Shown: positions 7,557 through 16,576, counted from the stretch's first letter. The stretch is 64,000 nucleotides of DNA from UBA2834 sp963623365 (GCA_963623365.1 CAVFJY010000006.1:1-64000), one strand, 5' to 3'. Notes: generated from the sequence alone by a model not told the origin. Program-made: numbers and translations.

Positions 7557-8356
7557 CACATTCCTATAAAATTCAAAATACTATTTTGCGCCAAATATAC
7601 TAACCAAAAGCCCACAATTAAAAACGGCCCAAACGCAATCGCCATATTTTTCTTTTTCCGTATCAGCGCCACTGGCAGCATTATGATGCTTCCTAGCATA
7701 TTCGCCGCAAACATAGCCATCAACGCTAACCACGCATCGCCTAGCATTAGCGCCAGTGCCACGCACAAAATCCAGTCACCTCCGCCCACCCAGCTCTCAC
7801 CACTCACTCTATACATCAAATAATATAGTCCGGGCAGAAATATCAGCGCCAACCCTAAACTCAGCCAGTTAAAGCTATCGCCGTCCGCATAGTTCTGCCC
7901 AATATTAATAGCTAAAAATATCGCCGCTATCACTATCGCCGCTATCATTAAATTCACCGGCAGTTCTTTCCATTTTGCATCATAGATAAACAAGATCGTA
8001 AAAATCGTCAAATTAATCGCAAATAACAGGAACTTTATGCATTCTGCCGCGTCCAGTGACATCAGCGCGTCTCGCGCCGGCCAGCACCAAAAAGACAACG
8101 CCAACACTATCGCCAGCCCCACCTCCGCTAAAATTTCCGCCCAACCAATTTTTTGCTTACATTTTCGACATTTTCCACCCAACACCAGCCAACTCACAAT
8201 CGGGATATTATCATACCAGTGCAACTGATATTTACAATGCAGACAATGCGACCATTTCGATTTATCCCCCCGCCGCAGTCGCCACACTTGGCAACATGCA
8301 AACGAGCCCAACATCGCCCCCAGCACAAACAACATCGCAGCTATCATCATTTCCAT
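7556..8356 (-). CDS. pilD: Prepilin peptidase (type IV leader peptidase)
   Basis: Membrane aspartyl peptidase that cleaves and N-methylates type IV prepilins such as the neighbour at 8412. Two CxxC pairs of the cytoplasmic zinc-binding loop are seen at about residues 38-65 (HCLHCKYQ and KCRKCKQKIGWAE). Several transmembrane helices follow, with the G-x-G-D active-site region at VGGGDWILC. Length 266 is normal. Leaderless start: a TAAAAT box (8369-8364) ends 7 nt before the ATG. It is coupled to xerD downstream by overlapping codons. Confidence 0.92.
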   Translation of the reverse strand: MEMMIAAMLFVLGAMLGSFACCQVWRLRRGDKSKWSHCLHCKYQLHWYDNIPIVSWLVLGGKCRKCKQKIGWAEILAEVGLAIVLALSFWCWPARDALMSLDAAECIKFLLFAINLTIFTILFIYDAKWKELPVNLMIAAIVIAAIFLAINIGQNYADGDSFNWLSLGLALIFLPGLYYLMYRVSGESWVGGGDWILCVALALMLGDAWLALMAMFAANMLGSIIMLPVALIRKKKNMAIAFGPFLIVGFWLVYLAQNSILNFIGM

Positions 8357-8363
8357 AAGCTTT

Positions 8364-8369
8364 ATTTTA
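8364..8369 (-). promoter_or_regulatory. -10 box, leaderless start of pilD
   Basis: TAAAAT on the minus strand, 7 nt from the ATG at 8356. Confidence 0.65.
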
Positions 8370-8373
8370 ACAC

Positions 8374-8399
8374 AAAAAAGAGGCCCCCTCGGGAGCCTC
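8374..8399 (-). terminator. Terminator of the pilin gene
   Basis: GAGGCTCCC/GGGGGCCTC-type stem with loop GAG, followed by TTTTTT on the minus strand, 13 bases past the pilin stop. Confidence 0.9.
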
Positions 8400-8411
8400 T
8401 CTTAAGCCAGA

Positions 8412-8951
8412 TTAGTGGTTATCGTTGCAGGTAATCGAACCGCCTTCTTCAATGTAGAACATTGCGAAATAGTTATTACCAGCATAATAACTATAAGTTC
8501 CTTCAAGCGTACCACAACCTGCGTTAGTAATTACATAAATATTATGATCAAACTCATGTGTTTTGCCATCAGTAAATAGACCCGCATCTTTATCACCACT
8601 CTTGGCTGCCCCCTTAAGATTCCATACATATTGTGTGCCATCTGGGTCTGTAAATTGATCGCCACAGCTCTCAACTGTTTTATCATCCTTCTTCGTGCAG
8701 GTATTATCAATATATTTAATCGTAAAATCTGCCATCTTGCCAGTCACAAATGGCGTCTTATTACTGTTATTAGTCTGATAATCGTTCACCGCCGTCAAGA
8801 AGCGCGAAATATCATTCCCACGCTGTGTATTGCGTTGCGACTTCTGCAAAGCTGGCAATGCGATGAAGACCATCAAGAAGATAAGACCAGCGATGGCAAG
8901 CACCAAGACCACCTCGATGATCGTAAAGCCTTTTTTATTATTGTTTGTCAT
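8412..8951 (-). CDS. Type IV pilin (prepilin)
   Basis: About 179 residues from the ATG at 8951, which has GGAG upstream; an in-frame start 20 codons earlier lacks a site. A short basic leader ends KKG, cleaved before FTIIEVVLVLAIAGL, the hydrophobic N-methylated helix with Glu at +5. The globular head has four Cys (in NTC, ESC, AGC and ITC) likely forming two disulfides. This is probably the major pilin, given its own promoter and terminator. It lies between pilD and pilC, whose products process it and anchor its assembly. Confidence 0.92.
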   Translation of the reverse strand: MTNNNKKGFTIIEVVLVLAIAGLIFLMVFIALPALQKSQRNTQRGNDISRFLTAVNDYQTNNSNKTPFVTGKMADFTIKYIDNTCTKKDDKTVESCGDQFTDPDGTQYVWNLKGAAKSGDKDAGLFTDGKTHEFDHNIYVITNAGCGTLEGTYSYYAGNNYFAMFYIEEGGSITCNDNH

Positions 8952-9047
8952 TTTATGCTCCTTTTTTATTTTTGCAACCAGTAATTGCCTTTTGGCTACC
9001 CAGATACCCACCGGGTGATTACCGATTGCAAAACTGCATTTAACTTA

Positions 9048-9076
9048 ACTATACAAAATGTTTACGCTAAAATCAA
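9048..9076 (-). promoter_or_regulatory. Promoter of the pilin gene
   Basis: Minus strand TTGATT (9076-9071), 17-nt spacer, TATAGT (9053-9048). The leader of about 95 nt contains small hairpins (one is GCC-AAAA-GGC). Confidence 0.65.
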
Positions 9077-9089
9077 GCTTAATTTGGCT

Positions 9090-10289
9090 CTAGCCAATCG
9101 AGTTGACCAAAGAATAGATTGGGAAGAGCACGCCACCCACCAAGATACCCGCTACAATTGCCAGCATTACCATCATCAATGGCTCAATCAGCGCCGAAAT
9201 CGTCGCAATCTTCTCATCCAGCTCATCTTCAAACACCTGCGCCGCCTTACCCAGCATTTCATCCATCTTGCCAGACTGCTCACCAATCGCCGCCATCTGA
9301 TACACCATCGGATCGACATATGGCTTATCATGCAACGCATCCGACAGAGCCTTCCCACCTTGCACTTCATTCGCCGCCGTCGCAATCGATTCTTCCACTA
9401 CCACATTGTTCGTCGAGTTACCGGCAATATTCAGCGTATCTAGTACCGCTACACCCGTGCCCAGCAAAATTTGCGCAATCCGCGCAAAGCGCGACATGTA
9501 GAGCATTCTCAGCAGCCCATTAAACAGCGGCACATTCAACTTAAACTCTGCCGCCAAGCGTCGCCCCTGTTCCGTCTTCAAGAACTGTAAAGTAATCATC
9601 ACAATGAAAGCCAATGCCACCAGCACCACCCACCAATAAGCAAAAATGAAATCTTTAATCCCCACCAAAACTTGTGACAAAATCGGCAATTCTTCGCCCA
9701 TATCATCATATAGCGACTCAACGTGCGGTACCACCTCAATCATCATGTAGATGAACACCACAATAATCACACCTAGCGTAATCAACGGCATCGTTAGCGC
9801 GCTCTTAATTTTGCTCATCATTTTTTCGTCTTTTTCTTCCTGCGTTGCAATCCGTCGCAAAGACTCATCTAGTGTACCCGACACCTCGCCAGCTCGAATC
9901 AAAGACATATAGACGTTGTTAAATACATCTGTATGCTTCCCGAATGCATCCCCCAAGCTATGACCCGACTCTACGTCCGCCAAAATTTCTTCAATCACCG
10001 ACTTCATCGCCTTGCTGCTCGTCTGCTCTGACACTGTCCGCAGTGACTGCGCAATCGGCAAACCCGCCCCCACTAGCGTCGCAAACTGGCGCGTGAAATT
10101 AATTCGGTCCTTTGCTGTAACTTTATTTAGCTTATCGCCAAAACCGCCGCCCTCTTCGCGCAGCACTTCCGGCACATAGCCACGGTCCACCAGCATCTTG
10201 CCCGCGTCCCGCTCACTTTCCGCCTGAATCGTCCCCTTAATAATTTTGCCGTCATCTTGGCTTTTTGCTTTATAGGTAAACCGTTTCAT
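9090..10289 (-). CDS. pilC: Type IV pilus inner-membrane platform protein PilC (GspF family)
   Basis: 399 residues with two T2SSF domains (about 65-190 and 270-390) and three hydrophobic helices (about 168-188, 215-235 and 370-390). Sequence markers include RQFATLVGAGLPIAQSL and the second-repeat MAAIGEQSG. It forms the membrane platform on which PilB and PilT act. It starts inside the pilT stop (ATGA overlap, 10286-10289), so it is translated from the pilT transcript. Confidence 0.93.
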   Translation of the reverse strand: MKRFTYKAKSQDDGKIIKGTIQAESERDAGKMLVDRGYVPEVLREEGGGFGDKLNKVTAKDRINFTRQFATLVGAGLPIAQSLRTVSEQTSSKAMKSVIEEILADVESGHSLGDAFGKHTDVFNNVYMSLIRAGEVSGTLDESLRRIATQEEKDEKMMSKIKSALTMPLITLGVIIVVFIYMMIEVVPHVESLYDDMGEELPILSQVLVGIKDFIFAYWWVVLVALAFIVMITLQFLKTEQGRRLAAEFKLNVPLFNGLLRMLYMSRFARIAQILLGTGVAVLDTLNIAGNSTNNVVVEESIATAANEVQGGKALSDALHDKPYVDPMVYQMAAIGEQSGKMDEMLGKAAQVFEDELDEKIATISALIEPLMMVMLAIVAGILVGGVLFPIYSLVNSIG

Positions 10290-11725
10290 CCGCGTGCCAA
10301 CCTTTCAAACTCTTGCAAGTCTACTGCAAATTCGCGCGCCACGTCATAAGTAATCACGCCCGTCTGAATCAATTTCACCAATGTTCTATCCATTGTCTGC
10401 ATGCCTTGATCTGCACCCGTCTGAATTACCGTATCGAGTTGATGTGTCTTGCCCTCTCGAATAATCGAGCGCACCGCTGGATTTGCAATCAGAATTTCCG
10501 CTGCCACCACGCGTCCTCCGCCAATCGCTGGCACCAAACGTTGTGCACAAATCGCTTGTAAGATATTCGACAACTGCGAACGTACCTGTGGTTGCTGGTG
10601 CGGCGGGAACACGTCTATCATGCGGTCAATACTCTGTGATGCTGAGTTTGTATGCAGGGTCGCAAATACCAAATGCCCCGTCTCCGCAATCGTAATCGCT
10701 GCCGAAATCGTCTCCAAATCGCGCATCTCACCAATCAGCACCACATCCGGGTCTTCGCGCAATGCCGAACGCAAAGCCGCCGAGAAAGAATAAGTATCAT
10801 AATGCACTTCACGCTGTACCACTACCGAACGAATCGACTTATGCGTAAATTCAATCGGATCTTCAATTGTAATAATATGCGCTGTTTTCTCGCGATTGAT
10901 CTTATCCACCAATGCCGCCAGCGTCGTCGATTTCCCCGACCCCGTCGGGCCCGTTACTAGCACCAAGCCTCGCGGATATTCCGCAAAGCTCGTCACTATC
11001 GACGGCATCCCCAGTTCACTAATCGACTGAATCTCATTTGGAATTAAACGAAATGCACCCGCAATATTACCCTTCTCATGAAAAGCATTCACGCGGAAGC
11101 GCCCTAAATCACCAAATGAAAATGAGTAATCGAACTCCTTATCTTTAATCAGAATCTGTTTCTGATCTTCTTCCAGTGTACTAAACACCATCCGTTCGAC
11201 CGTCGCTTCGTCCATGTCGCCGTAGCCCGATACTGGCTGCAGCGCACCATCAATCCTCAAAATCGGTGGCAAGCCTACTTGCAAATGTAAATCCGATGCC
11301 TTTGTACGTACGCATTCTTCCAATAAATTCTCAATTCGCACTTCGCTATTCGGAATTGTGCTTCTCATCGCTGCCTGTGCAAAAGTCATTGGCGCAGTTG
11401 CGGGCGCAGTCGTCACCGTCTGTTGTGGCGCCTGTGTTGTTTGCGGCGCTGGCACCGCTTGCGTTGTCTGCGTTGGCATCGCTGTCGGCTGTGCTGGTAT
11501 TTGCGGTGCCGCTACTGGCTGTTGAACTGGCACCCTTGGCAAATTCGGCGCAGCTGTCTGCACTGGCGCAGCAGTCGGAATTGCTTCTACTGCCGGTGGT
11601 AAGTTCGTTGTGTGGACCGGCACGGTATTTGCTTGCGCATTTTGCGGCATTCCACCCGCTGGCGCAGCTGTCGCCATCTGTGGCGTTGCGGCCGCACTCA
11701 TATTCACCTGCCCACTTTGTTCCAT
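10286..11725 (-). CDS. pilT: Pilus retraction ATPase PilT with long low-complexity N-terminus
   Basis: About 479 residues. Residues 1-125 are an Ala/Pro/Gln/Thr-rich tract absent from ordinary PilT (about 345 aa). The ATPase follows: N-terminal PAS-like part (ASDLHLQVG), Walker A GPTGSGKSTT near 259, an Asp-box, Walker B DVVLIGEMRD, His-box TGHLVFATLHTNSA, and the PilT-type C-terminus AVRSIIREGKTHQ. It powers pilus retraction. The start at 11725 is chosen because an upstream TACAAT (11738-11733) ends 7 nt before it. Confidence 0.93.
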   Translation of the reverse strand: MEQSGQVNMSAAATPQMATAAPAGGMPQNAQANTVPVHTTNLPPAVEAIPTAAPVQTAAPNLPRVPVQQPVAAPQIPAQPTAMPTQTTQAVPAPQTTQAPQQTVTTAPATAPMTFAQAAMRSTIPNSEVRIENLLEECVRTKASDLHLQVGLPPILRIDGALQPVSGYGDMDEATVERMVFSTLEEDQKQILIKDKEFDYSFSFGDLGRFRVNAFHEKGNIAGAFRLIPNEIQSISELGMPSIVTSFAEYPRGLVLVTGPTGSGKSTTLAALVDKINREKTAHIITIEDPIEFTHKSIRSVVVQREVHYDTYSFSAALRSALREDPDVVLIGEMRDLETISAAITIAETGHLVFATLHTNSASQSIDRMIDVFPPHQQPQVRSQLSNILQAICAQRLVPAIGGGRVVAAEILIANPAVRSIIREGKTHQLDTVIQTGADQGMQTMDRTLVKLIQTGVITYDVAREFAVDLQEFERLARG

Positions 11726-11732
11726 AACCTTT

Positions 11733-11738
11733 ATTGTA
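11733..11738 (-). promoter_or_regulatory. -10 box, leaderless start of pilT
   Basis: TACAAT on the minus strand, 7 nt before the ATG at 11725. Confidence 0.6.
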
Positions 11739-11773
11739 CTTATGTTTTTTGAAAAATGCAAACACGATTCCGC

Positions 11774-11797
11774 AAAAAACTGCCCTTTCGGGCAGTT
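11774..11797 (-). terminator. Terminator of rpoD
   Basis: Perfect 8-bp AACTGCCC/GGGCAGTT stem with a GAAA tetraloop (minus strand) and a TTTT tract, directly after the rpoD stop. Confidence 0.92.
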
Positions 11798-11801
11798 CTA
11801 T

Positions 11802-12776
11802 TCAGCGCAAATATTCATGCAATTTCTTTGTATCTTTATTTTTGCGCAACTTCGTCAGCGCTTTCGCTTCAATCTGGCGAATTCGTTCTCGCGTTACCGA
11901 GAATTCCGCACCTACTTCTTCTAGCGTATGACTCTTACCGCCGCCAATTCCAAAGCGCATCTTGATAATTTTTTGCTCTCTATCCGTCAATGTCGACAAA
12001 ATCGCTGCAATTTGCTCTTTTAACAGCTGCGTTGCTGCCGAGTCTTCTGGTGAAATTCGTTCTTCATCCTCAATAAAATCTCCCAACGACGAATCATCGT
12101 CATCACCATCTCGTCCCACCGACGCATCCAGCGACGCAATGTCCTGCTTAATCTTCATCACGTACTCGATTTTCTCTGGCTCCATCCCCATCGCCTTCGC
12201 AATTTCGTCCGTCGTTGGCTCGCGATTCAACTCCTGTGTCAAGCGACGCTGTGTCCTCAGCACCTTGTTAATCGTTTCCACCATATGCACCGGAATCCGA
12301 ATCGTACGCGCCTGGTCCGCAATCGCCCGCGTAATCGCCTGACGAATCCACCACGTCGCATAAGTCGAGAACTTAAAACCCTTATCAGGGTCGAATTTCT
12401 CTACTGCCCGCAGCAAGCCTGTATTTCCCTCTTGAATCAAATCCAAGAAATCCAGACCCCGCCCCGAATAGCGCTTCGCAATCGACACCACCAAGCGCAT
12501 ATTCGATTCCGCCATTTTGTCCTTAGCTTTTTTCTGCTCTTTTGGCGTACCGTGAATAATTTTCTGCGCCAACTCATACTCTTCTTCCGTCGTTAGCAAC
12601 GGAATTTTACCAATCTCGCGCAGATATAGTTTTACTGAGTCATCCGAGATCTCATCATAAGTCACCGATTCCAAATCTACGCTATTGTATTCATCCTCAT
12701 TTTCTTCGCCCATCTCGTCCATCGATGGCTCATCCATCTCTTCATCTAAGCGCAAATCTTTATCTTCTTCGTCCAT
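11802..12776 (-). CDS. rpoD: Primary sigma factor (sigma-70, RpoD/SigA)
   Basis: About 324 residues. An acidic N-terminal segment (1-40) replaces a long region 1.1. Region 1.2 is DSVKLYLREIGKIPLLT and region 2 is KRYSGRGLDFLDLIQEGNTGLLRAVEKFD with the -10-binding FSTYATWWIRQAITRAI. Region 3 and region 4 (LTDREQKIIKMRFGIGGG, then the helix-turn-helix ending near RIRQIEAKAL) follow. As the house-keeping sigma it should read the TTGACT/TATAAT and extended -10 promoters noted here. The ATG at 12776 is preceded by AAGGA. dnaG lies directly upstream, as in the classic dnaG-rpoD operon. Confidence 0.95.
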   Translation of the reverse strand: MDEEDKDLRLDEEMDEPSMDEMGEENEDEYNSVDLESVTYDEISDDSVKLYLREIGKIPLLTTEEEYELAQKIIHGTPKEQKKAKDKMAESNMRLVVSIAKRYSGRGLDFLDLIQEGNTGLLRAVEKFDPDKGFKFSTYATWWIRQAITRAIADQARTIRIPVHMVETINKVLRTQRRLTQELNREPTTDEIAKAMGMEPEKIEYVMKIKQDIASLDASVGRDGDDDDSSLGDFIEDEERISPEDSAATQLLKEQIAAILSTLTDREQKIIKMRFGIGGGKSHTLEEVGAEFSVTRERIRQIEAKALTKLRKNKDTKKLHEYLR

Positions 12777-12916
12777 GTTTTTCCTTATCATTTTTTAACC
12801 ACAAAACGCCTACCCGTTTGCAATATTTGTTTCAAGAGTTTTTGTTTGCTTTATCAAAATATTTTCTCTTCTGGTTGGACTACCAAAATTAGCCCGCTGA
12901 CCAAGCATTTAGCTGA

Positions 12917-12922
12917 AATATA
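12917..12922 (-). promoter_or_regulatory. Possible rpoD promoter -10
   Basis: TATATT preceded by TG on the minus strand, with TAGACT 17 nt upstream. This implies a leader of about 130 nt before rpoD. Weak match. Confidence 0.4.
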
Positions 12923-12942
12923 ACATAATTCTCGTTTCAAGT

Positions 12943-14565
12943 CTATTTTTTTCGCAAAATTTCACTCATTTTTTGCAACAATTCATTTTCGCGCGTCTCA
13001 TCGCCTGCTTCTTCTGCTTGCCGAATCTGCTCTTCTAGTTCACGTCGCTCTTCCGCCAACCGTTCTGTTTTTACGCGTTTTACTAAGCCCAGCGCTTCTC
13101 GCTCCAATTCTGTTTTGCTAAATTTGCCGTATTGCTCTTCAAAAATTAGTTCTAACTCTTTCTTATTGTGCTTGCGCACTTCCACATCTTCCACCGCAAT
13201 TTTCCCCACCTCCACAATTGCCGCCAGGCTCTTTTCCGCGCGACTCTCCACTTGCGCATCTTGCGGCGCCTTCATTTTCTTCAACTTCTTTTTCTCTGGC
13301 TGTTCAATTTTCTTCGCTCGAAAGGCCTCCAGTGAAATTCCTAACTTCTCTGCCGCAATTCGCTCATAGCGCTCGCGCAGAGTCGCATCCTCCACGCCCG
13401 TCTCCTCAATCAGCCGTTTCGCCTCTGCTGCATATTCCTGAAAGCCTTTTTCAGTTCGCGTATCGTATTTTGTTTCATATTTCCCCAACAACCACTCCAA
13501 TGCCGGCCGATATTTTTGTACCGCCCCCTGCCACAGTTTTGGATCTTTCTGAATCAACTCGTCCGCATCCTTGCAGCCATGATAATCATCAATCACCGAC
13601 AAATAAATTCCAAATTTCGCCGCCATCGAAATTGCCCGCTCCGCCGCGCGCACACCCGCCTCATCCCCGTCATATGCTAAGCGAATGTCTTTCGTCATTC
13701 GCGCAAAACTCTTCAGATGCATTTCCGTCATCGCCGTCCCCGCCGTCGCCACTGCCTGACACACGCCCGCTTGATGTGACGAAATCACATCCATATTCCC
13801 CTCCACCACTACCACAAAATCCGCCCGCCGAATCGCATCTTTAGCCTGCGACAAACCAAAAATATGCCGCCCTTTGTTATATAAAATCGTTTCCGGCGTA
13901 TTCAAATACTTTGGCGACTTCTCATCTTTCGCAATAATTCGCCCCGTAAAGCCAATCACTCTACCACTCACATCCATCAATGGTACCGTCATCCGCCCCT
14001 TAAACAAATCGCCACCATATTGGTTTACTAGGCCCGCCTCTTCCAGTTCGCGCTGACTATACCCCCGTTTTTTCAAAAAGCCCACCAAAGCATTGCCCGT
14101 TTTTGGCGCATAACCAATTCGAAACTTCTCTACCGTCTTTTTATTTAAATTCCGTTGGTAAAACACATATTGCATTACCGCTTTGTTTTGCGTCAGCGCA
14201 TATTGAAAATATTTCGTCGCCAGCTCCAAACAGTCCAAGATTCGTTGCTTTCGTTCCGCCTGTTTTTTATCATCATCCGAATAGCGTTTCAACTCCACGC
14301 CCGCCTGTTGTGCCAACTTCTCCAGCGCCTCTCGAAAAGTACAGCCTTCCATTTCCATCACAAAAGTAAAGATATCGCCACCTTTATTGCTCGAAAAATC
14401 ATGCCAAATCCCCTTATCTGGCGACACCATAAAGCTCGGTGTTCTATCTGTCCCCCAAGGTGAATGCCCTTTGAAATTTCGCCCCGCGCGTTTTAGCTCA
14501 ATGTACTGCCCCACCACATCTTCCACTGCCAACCGTGCGCGAATCTCTTCCTTAGCATCCTCCAT
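12943..14565 (-). CDS. dnaG: DNA primase DnaG lacking zinc-ribbon ligands
   Basis: 540 residues. Synthesises RNA primers at the fork. The N-terminal CHC2-like domain (about 10-95) is clearly homologous, keeping TPSF and GGDIFTFVM, but the usual C-x2-H...C-x2-C ligands are replaced (GHSPWG and WHDFSSN), so it should not bind zinc. The Toprim domain is intact: EGNMDV near 255 and DGDEAG near 299. The C-terminal part is Lys/Glu-rich and helical. The start at 14565 lies 7 nt after TATAAT (14578-14573), a leaderless arrangement; a TTG two codons earlier is unlikely. It is divergent from the gene at 14657. Confidence 0.93.
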   Translation of the reverse strand: MEDAKEEIRARLAVEDVVGQYIELKRAGRNFKGHSPWGTDRTPSFMVSPDKGIWHDFSSNKGGDIFTFVMEMEGCTFREALEKLAQQAGVELKRYSDDDKKQAERKQRILDCLELATKYFQYALTQNKAVMQYVFYQRNLNKKTVEKFRIGYAPKTGNALVGFLKKRGYSQRELEEAGLVNQYGGDLFKGRMTVPLMDVSGRVIGFTGRIIAKDEKSPKYLNTPETILYNKGRHIFGLSQAKDAIRRADFVVVVEGNMDVISSHQAGVCQAVATAGTAMTEMHLKSFARMTKDIRLAYDGDEAGVRAAERAISMAAKFGIYLSVIDDYHGCKDADELIQKDPKLWQGAVQKYRPALEWLLGKYETKYDTRTEKGFQEYAAEAKRLIEETGVEDATLRERYERIAAEKLGISLEAFRAKKIEQPEKKKLKKMKAPQDAQVESRAEKSLAAIVEVGKIAVEDVEVRKHNKKELELIFEEQYGKFSKTELEREALGLVKRVKTERLAEERRELEEQIRQAEEAGDETRENELLQKMSEILRKK

Positions 14566-14572
14566 ACTCAAA

Positions 14573-14578
14573 ATTATA
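14573..14578 (-). promoter_or_regulatory. -10 box, leaderless start of dnaG
   Basis: TATAAT on the minus strand, 7 nt before the ATG at 14565. Confidence 0.7.
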
Positions 14579-14644
14579 ACATCTCTCTAACAGATTAGAA
14601 AATTCCTGCTCACCAAAGCTGAATTTCTCGCATTATGTTTATGT

Positions 14645-14650
14645 TATAAT
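14645..14650 (+). promoter_or_regulatory. -10 box, leaderless start
   Basis: TATAAT ending exactly 6 nt before the ATG at 14657. Divergent from the dnaG promoter. Confidence 0.7.
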
Positions 14651-14656
14651 CATTCT

Positions 14657-15259
14657 ATGGACAATAAGGCTTATCTTGACGAAATTGCCGTCAAAGGCAA
14701 AAAGAAATTTTCAGCAGGGCCAATCTTGACTCCCGTCATGATTAAGCTCATTGCCGCCGCACTCGTCGCCGTGGTCGCGATGATTGTTATTGGCACGATA
14801 CTTAGCAACAAAAACCAAGAAGTCGCCGAGGTGCACCAAATGGTCTACGCCCGCATCGACAGCCTTCTTGACAAGAAAGGGCCCTTCAATTCTTATTCCG
14901 AGGACCTCAAGTCTTCCGATCTCCGCACCTATACCGTCCAATTACTCTCCTCGCTCGAGACTACTCGTTCAACGCTTAATCGTTCTGGTCAAGATTTTAC
15001 CGCTAGTGAAAATGTCACAACCGAAAACTCCGCCCTCATGTCCGCTTTTCAATATGAGCTCAAGGAAGCTACCCTTAATGGCCAACTCGATAAAGTTTAT
15101 GCCACTGATGCCGCTTATCATCTTTCTCTCTTAATCTTGCTCGAAGAACAAGCTCTCGCAAAGGCCACCAATGATACTTATGCCAATGCCTTGAATTCCT
15201 CTATTACCGACCTTAAAGTTCTTGAAGAAAACTTCCGCGATTATAGCGACACCCACTAA
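14657..15259 (+). CDS. Single-pass membrane protein of unknown function
   Basis: 200 residues. A short Lys-rich cytoplasmic head (1-22), one transmembrane helix (about 26-50), then a largely helical, Leu/Ser/Glu-rich outer domain without Cys. No family recognised. It has a leaderless start and its own terminator, and is transcribed away from dnaG. Confidence 0.75.
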   Translation: MDNKAYLDEIAVKGKKKFSAGPILTPVMIKLIAAALVAVVAMIVIGTILSNKNQEVAEVHQMVYARIDSLLDKKGPFNSYSEDLKSSDLRTYTVQLLSSLETTRSTLNRSGQDFTASENVTTENSALMSAFQYELKEATLNGQLDKVYATDAAYHLSLLILLEEQALAKATNDTYANALNSSITDLKVLEENFRDYSDTH

Positions 15260-15268
15260 ACCCAAAAA

Positions 15269-15294
15269 CTCCCCCCTACACGGGGAGATTTTTT
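15269..15294 (+). terminator. Terminator of the gene at 14657
   Basis: CTCCCC/GGGGAG stem followed by ATTTTTT. Confidence 0.85.
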
Positions 15295-15328
15295 GTTGCA
15301 TATTCATTTACGCGCGCTAGCTTTTTGT

Positions 15329-15646
15329 CTATTCTTTCTCGCCGGCTTGTTCATAGCCGTGCCGCACCAAATCTAGCACCTCTTCTTCATTCAGCTGCCC
15401 CGAGCAAATAATCTCAATTCCATTCCGGCCCAGCGCCCGACTTTCCATCACGCTCTCATAGCGTTCGCGCAAAGTCTTTGCCAAACGCCGATCACAGCGC
15501 ACCTGCACCCTTAACGGTTCTTTTTCTAGCTCCACTGCCGCAAAAATTAGTTCATCGCGCAAGAACAGGCGATAGCCCTTTTCCTCGCGCGTCGCCACTT
15601 CCGGCAAGGCCGTCGCAAATTTTACGATATCATCTTCGTGTACCAT
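15329..15646 (-). CDS. MmcQ/YjbR-family protein
   Basis: 105 residues matching the YjbR/MmcQ fold: LPEVATREEKGYRLFLRDELIFA, then the characteristic QVRCDRRLAKTLRERYESV and a Gly-rich end. The fold is related to CyaY-like DNA-binding proteins; the molecular role is not settled. The start lies 25 bp inside the end of orn with GGAG upstream, so it is translated from the mscL-orn message. Confidence 0.8.
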   Translation of the reverse strand: MVHEDDIVKFATALPEVATREEKGYRLFLRDELIFAAVELEKEPLRVQVRCDRRLAKTLRERYESVMESRALGRNGIEIICSGQLNEEEVLDLVRHGYEQAGEKE

Positions 15647-16167
15647 TTCAACTCCTCTATACTTCCTCGAATATCATCCAACGCTCGATGATTTTCGGGC
15701 TTCATAAATTTCCGATGCAGCGCATTCTCAAAATAAATCTTCCACGCGCTCACATCCAGTTGCCGATAATGCAATTTCGCATTTAATTTCGGCCATTCGC
15801 GCTCAATAAACTTTTGGTCCTGATGAATCGAATTCCCCGCCAAATATACCGTCTCGCCAAAATTCTTTTGCACAAATTTCAGCAACTCTTTTTCTACTTC
15901 CGCTGCCGGCTTGCCCTCCGCATTTTGTGCCATTAGCGCATCATACGATTCTTTATTCTTCACCCAAAATTCTCCCACCATCCGCTTACGCATCAGCTCC
16001 TCGTCCACTTTCACCACCGCCGTCAAGCTATCAATCTCATTCATTTCCCAGTCGGTCGCAATTGCCGCCACCTCCAGAATTCGATCTTCTTCCGGCGACA
16101 AGCCCGTCATCTCTAAATCCACCCATAGCAGCGCCGCCTTCCCCGTCTTCTCTGCTTTTTTCGTCAT
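15622..16167 (-). CDS. orn: Oligoribonuclease
   Basis: DEDDh 3'-5' exonuclease that degrades 2-5-mer RNAs to mononucleotides. Exo I is LLWVDLEMTGLSPEEDRILEV, the middle motif is AGNSIHQDQKFI, and Exo III is HRALDDIRGSIEEL. Length 181 is typical. Start overlaps the mscL stop (ATGA). Confidence 0.93.
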   Translation of the reverse strand: MTKKAEKTGKAALLWVDLEMTGLSPEEDRILEVAAIATDWEMNEIDSLTAVVKVDEELMRKRMVGEFWVKNKESYDALMAQNAEGKPAAEVEKELLKFVQKNFGETVYLAGNSIHQDQKFIEREWPKLNAKLHYRQLDVSAWKIYFENALHRKFMKPENHRALDDIRGSIEELKWYTKMIS

Positions 16168-16529
16168 TTTTTCTTCACATCCAACTTTAACGTTTTTATC
16201 ACCACATAAATTACAAAGGCTAAAATAATGAAATTAATCAAATCATTCAAAAAAGTCCCCAACGCCAACTCCGCCCCCGTGTCGCCTAGCGCAATCTTCC
16301 AGCCTTTCAGCCCTTCCGTCGAGCCTAGCAGTAGCCCCAACGGCGGCATAAACACATTATTTACTAGTGAATTCACCAAATTTCCCGCCTGCGTACCTAA
16401 CACCAAGCCCACTGCCAACCCCACAATGTTCTGCTCCTTAATAAAGTCCCGAAAACCACTCGCGCTGCCCTTCACTTTCGTAATCCCCTCGCGCGTCAAC
16501 TTCTTGGCTTTCTCTTTTGCATCCGCCAT
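16164..16529 (-). CDS. mscL: Large-conductance mechanosensitive channel MscL
   Basis: 121 residues. An extended basic head is followed by FRDFIKEQNIVGLAVGLVLG, the conserved amphipathic helix plus first transmembrane helix. A Gly-rich periplasmic loop, a second helix (LNDLINFIILAFVIYVVIK) and a Lys-rich C-terminus complete it. It releases solutes on osmotic downshock. AGAGGAA upstream supports the start. First gene of mscL-orn-yjbR. Confidence 0.9.
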   Translation of the reverse strand: MADAKEKAKKLTREGITKVKGSASGFRDFIKEQNIVGLAVGLVLGTQAGNLVNSLVNNVFMPPLGLLLGSTEGLKGWKIALGDTGAELALGTFLNDLINFIILAFVIYVVIKTLKLDVKKK

Positions 16530-16576
16530 ATTTTTCCTCTGTTTACTATCTAGTACTATAACATAGTTCTAGCTTC

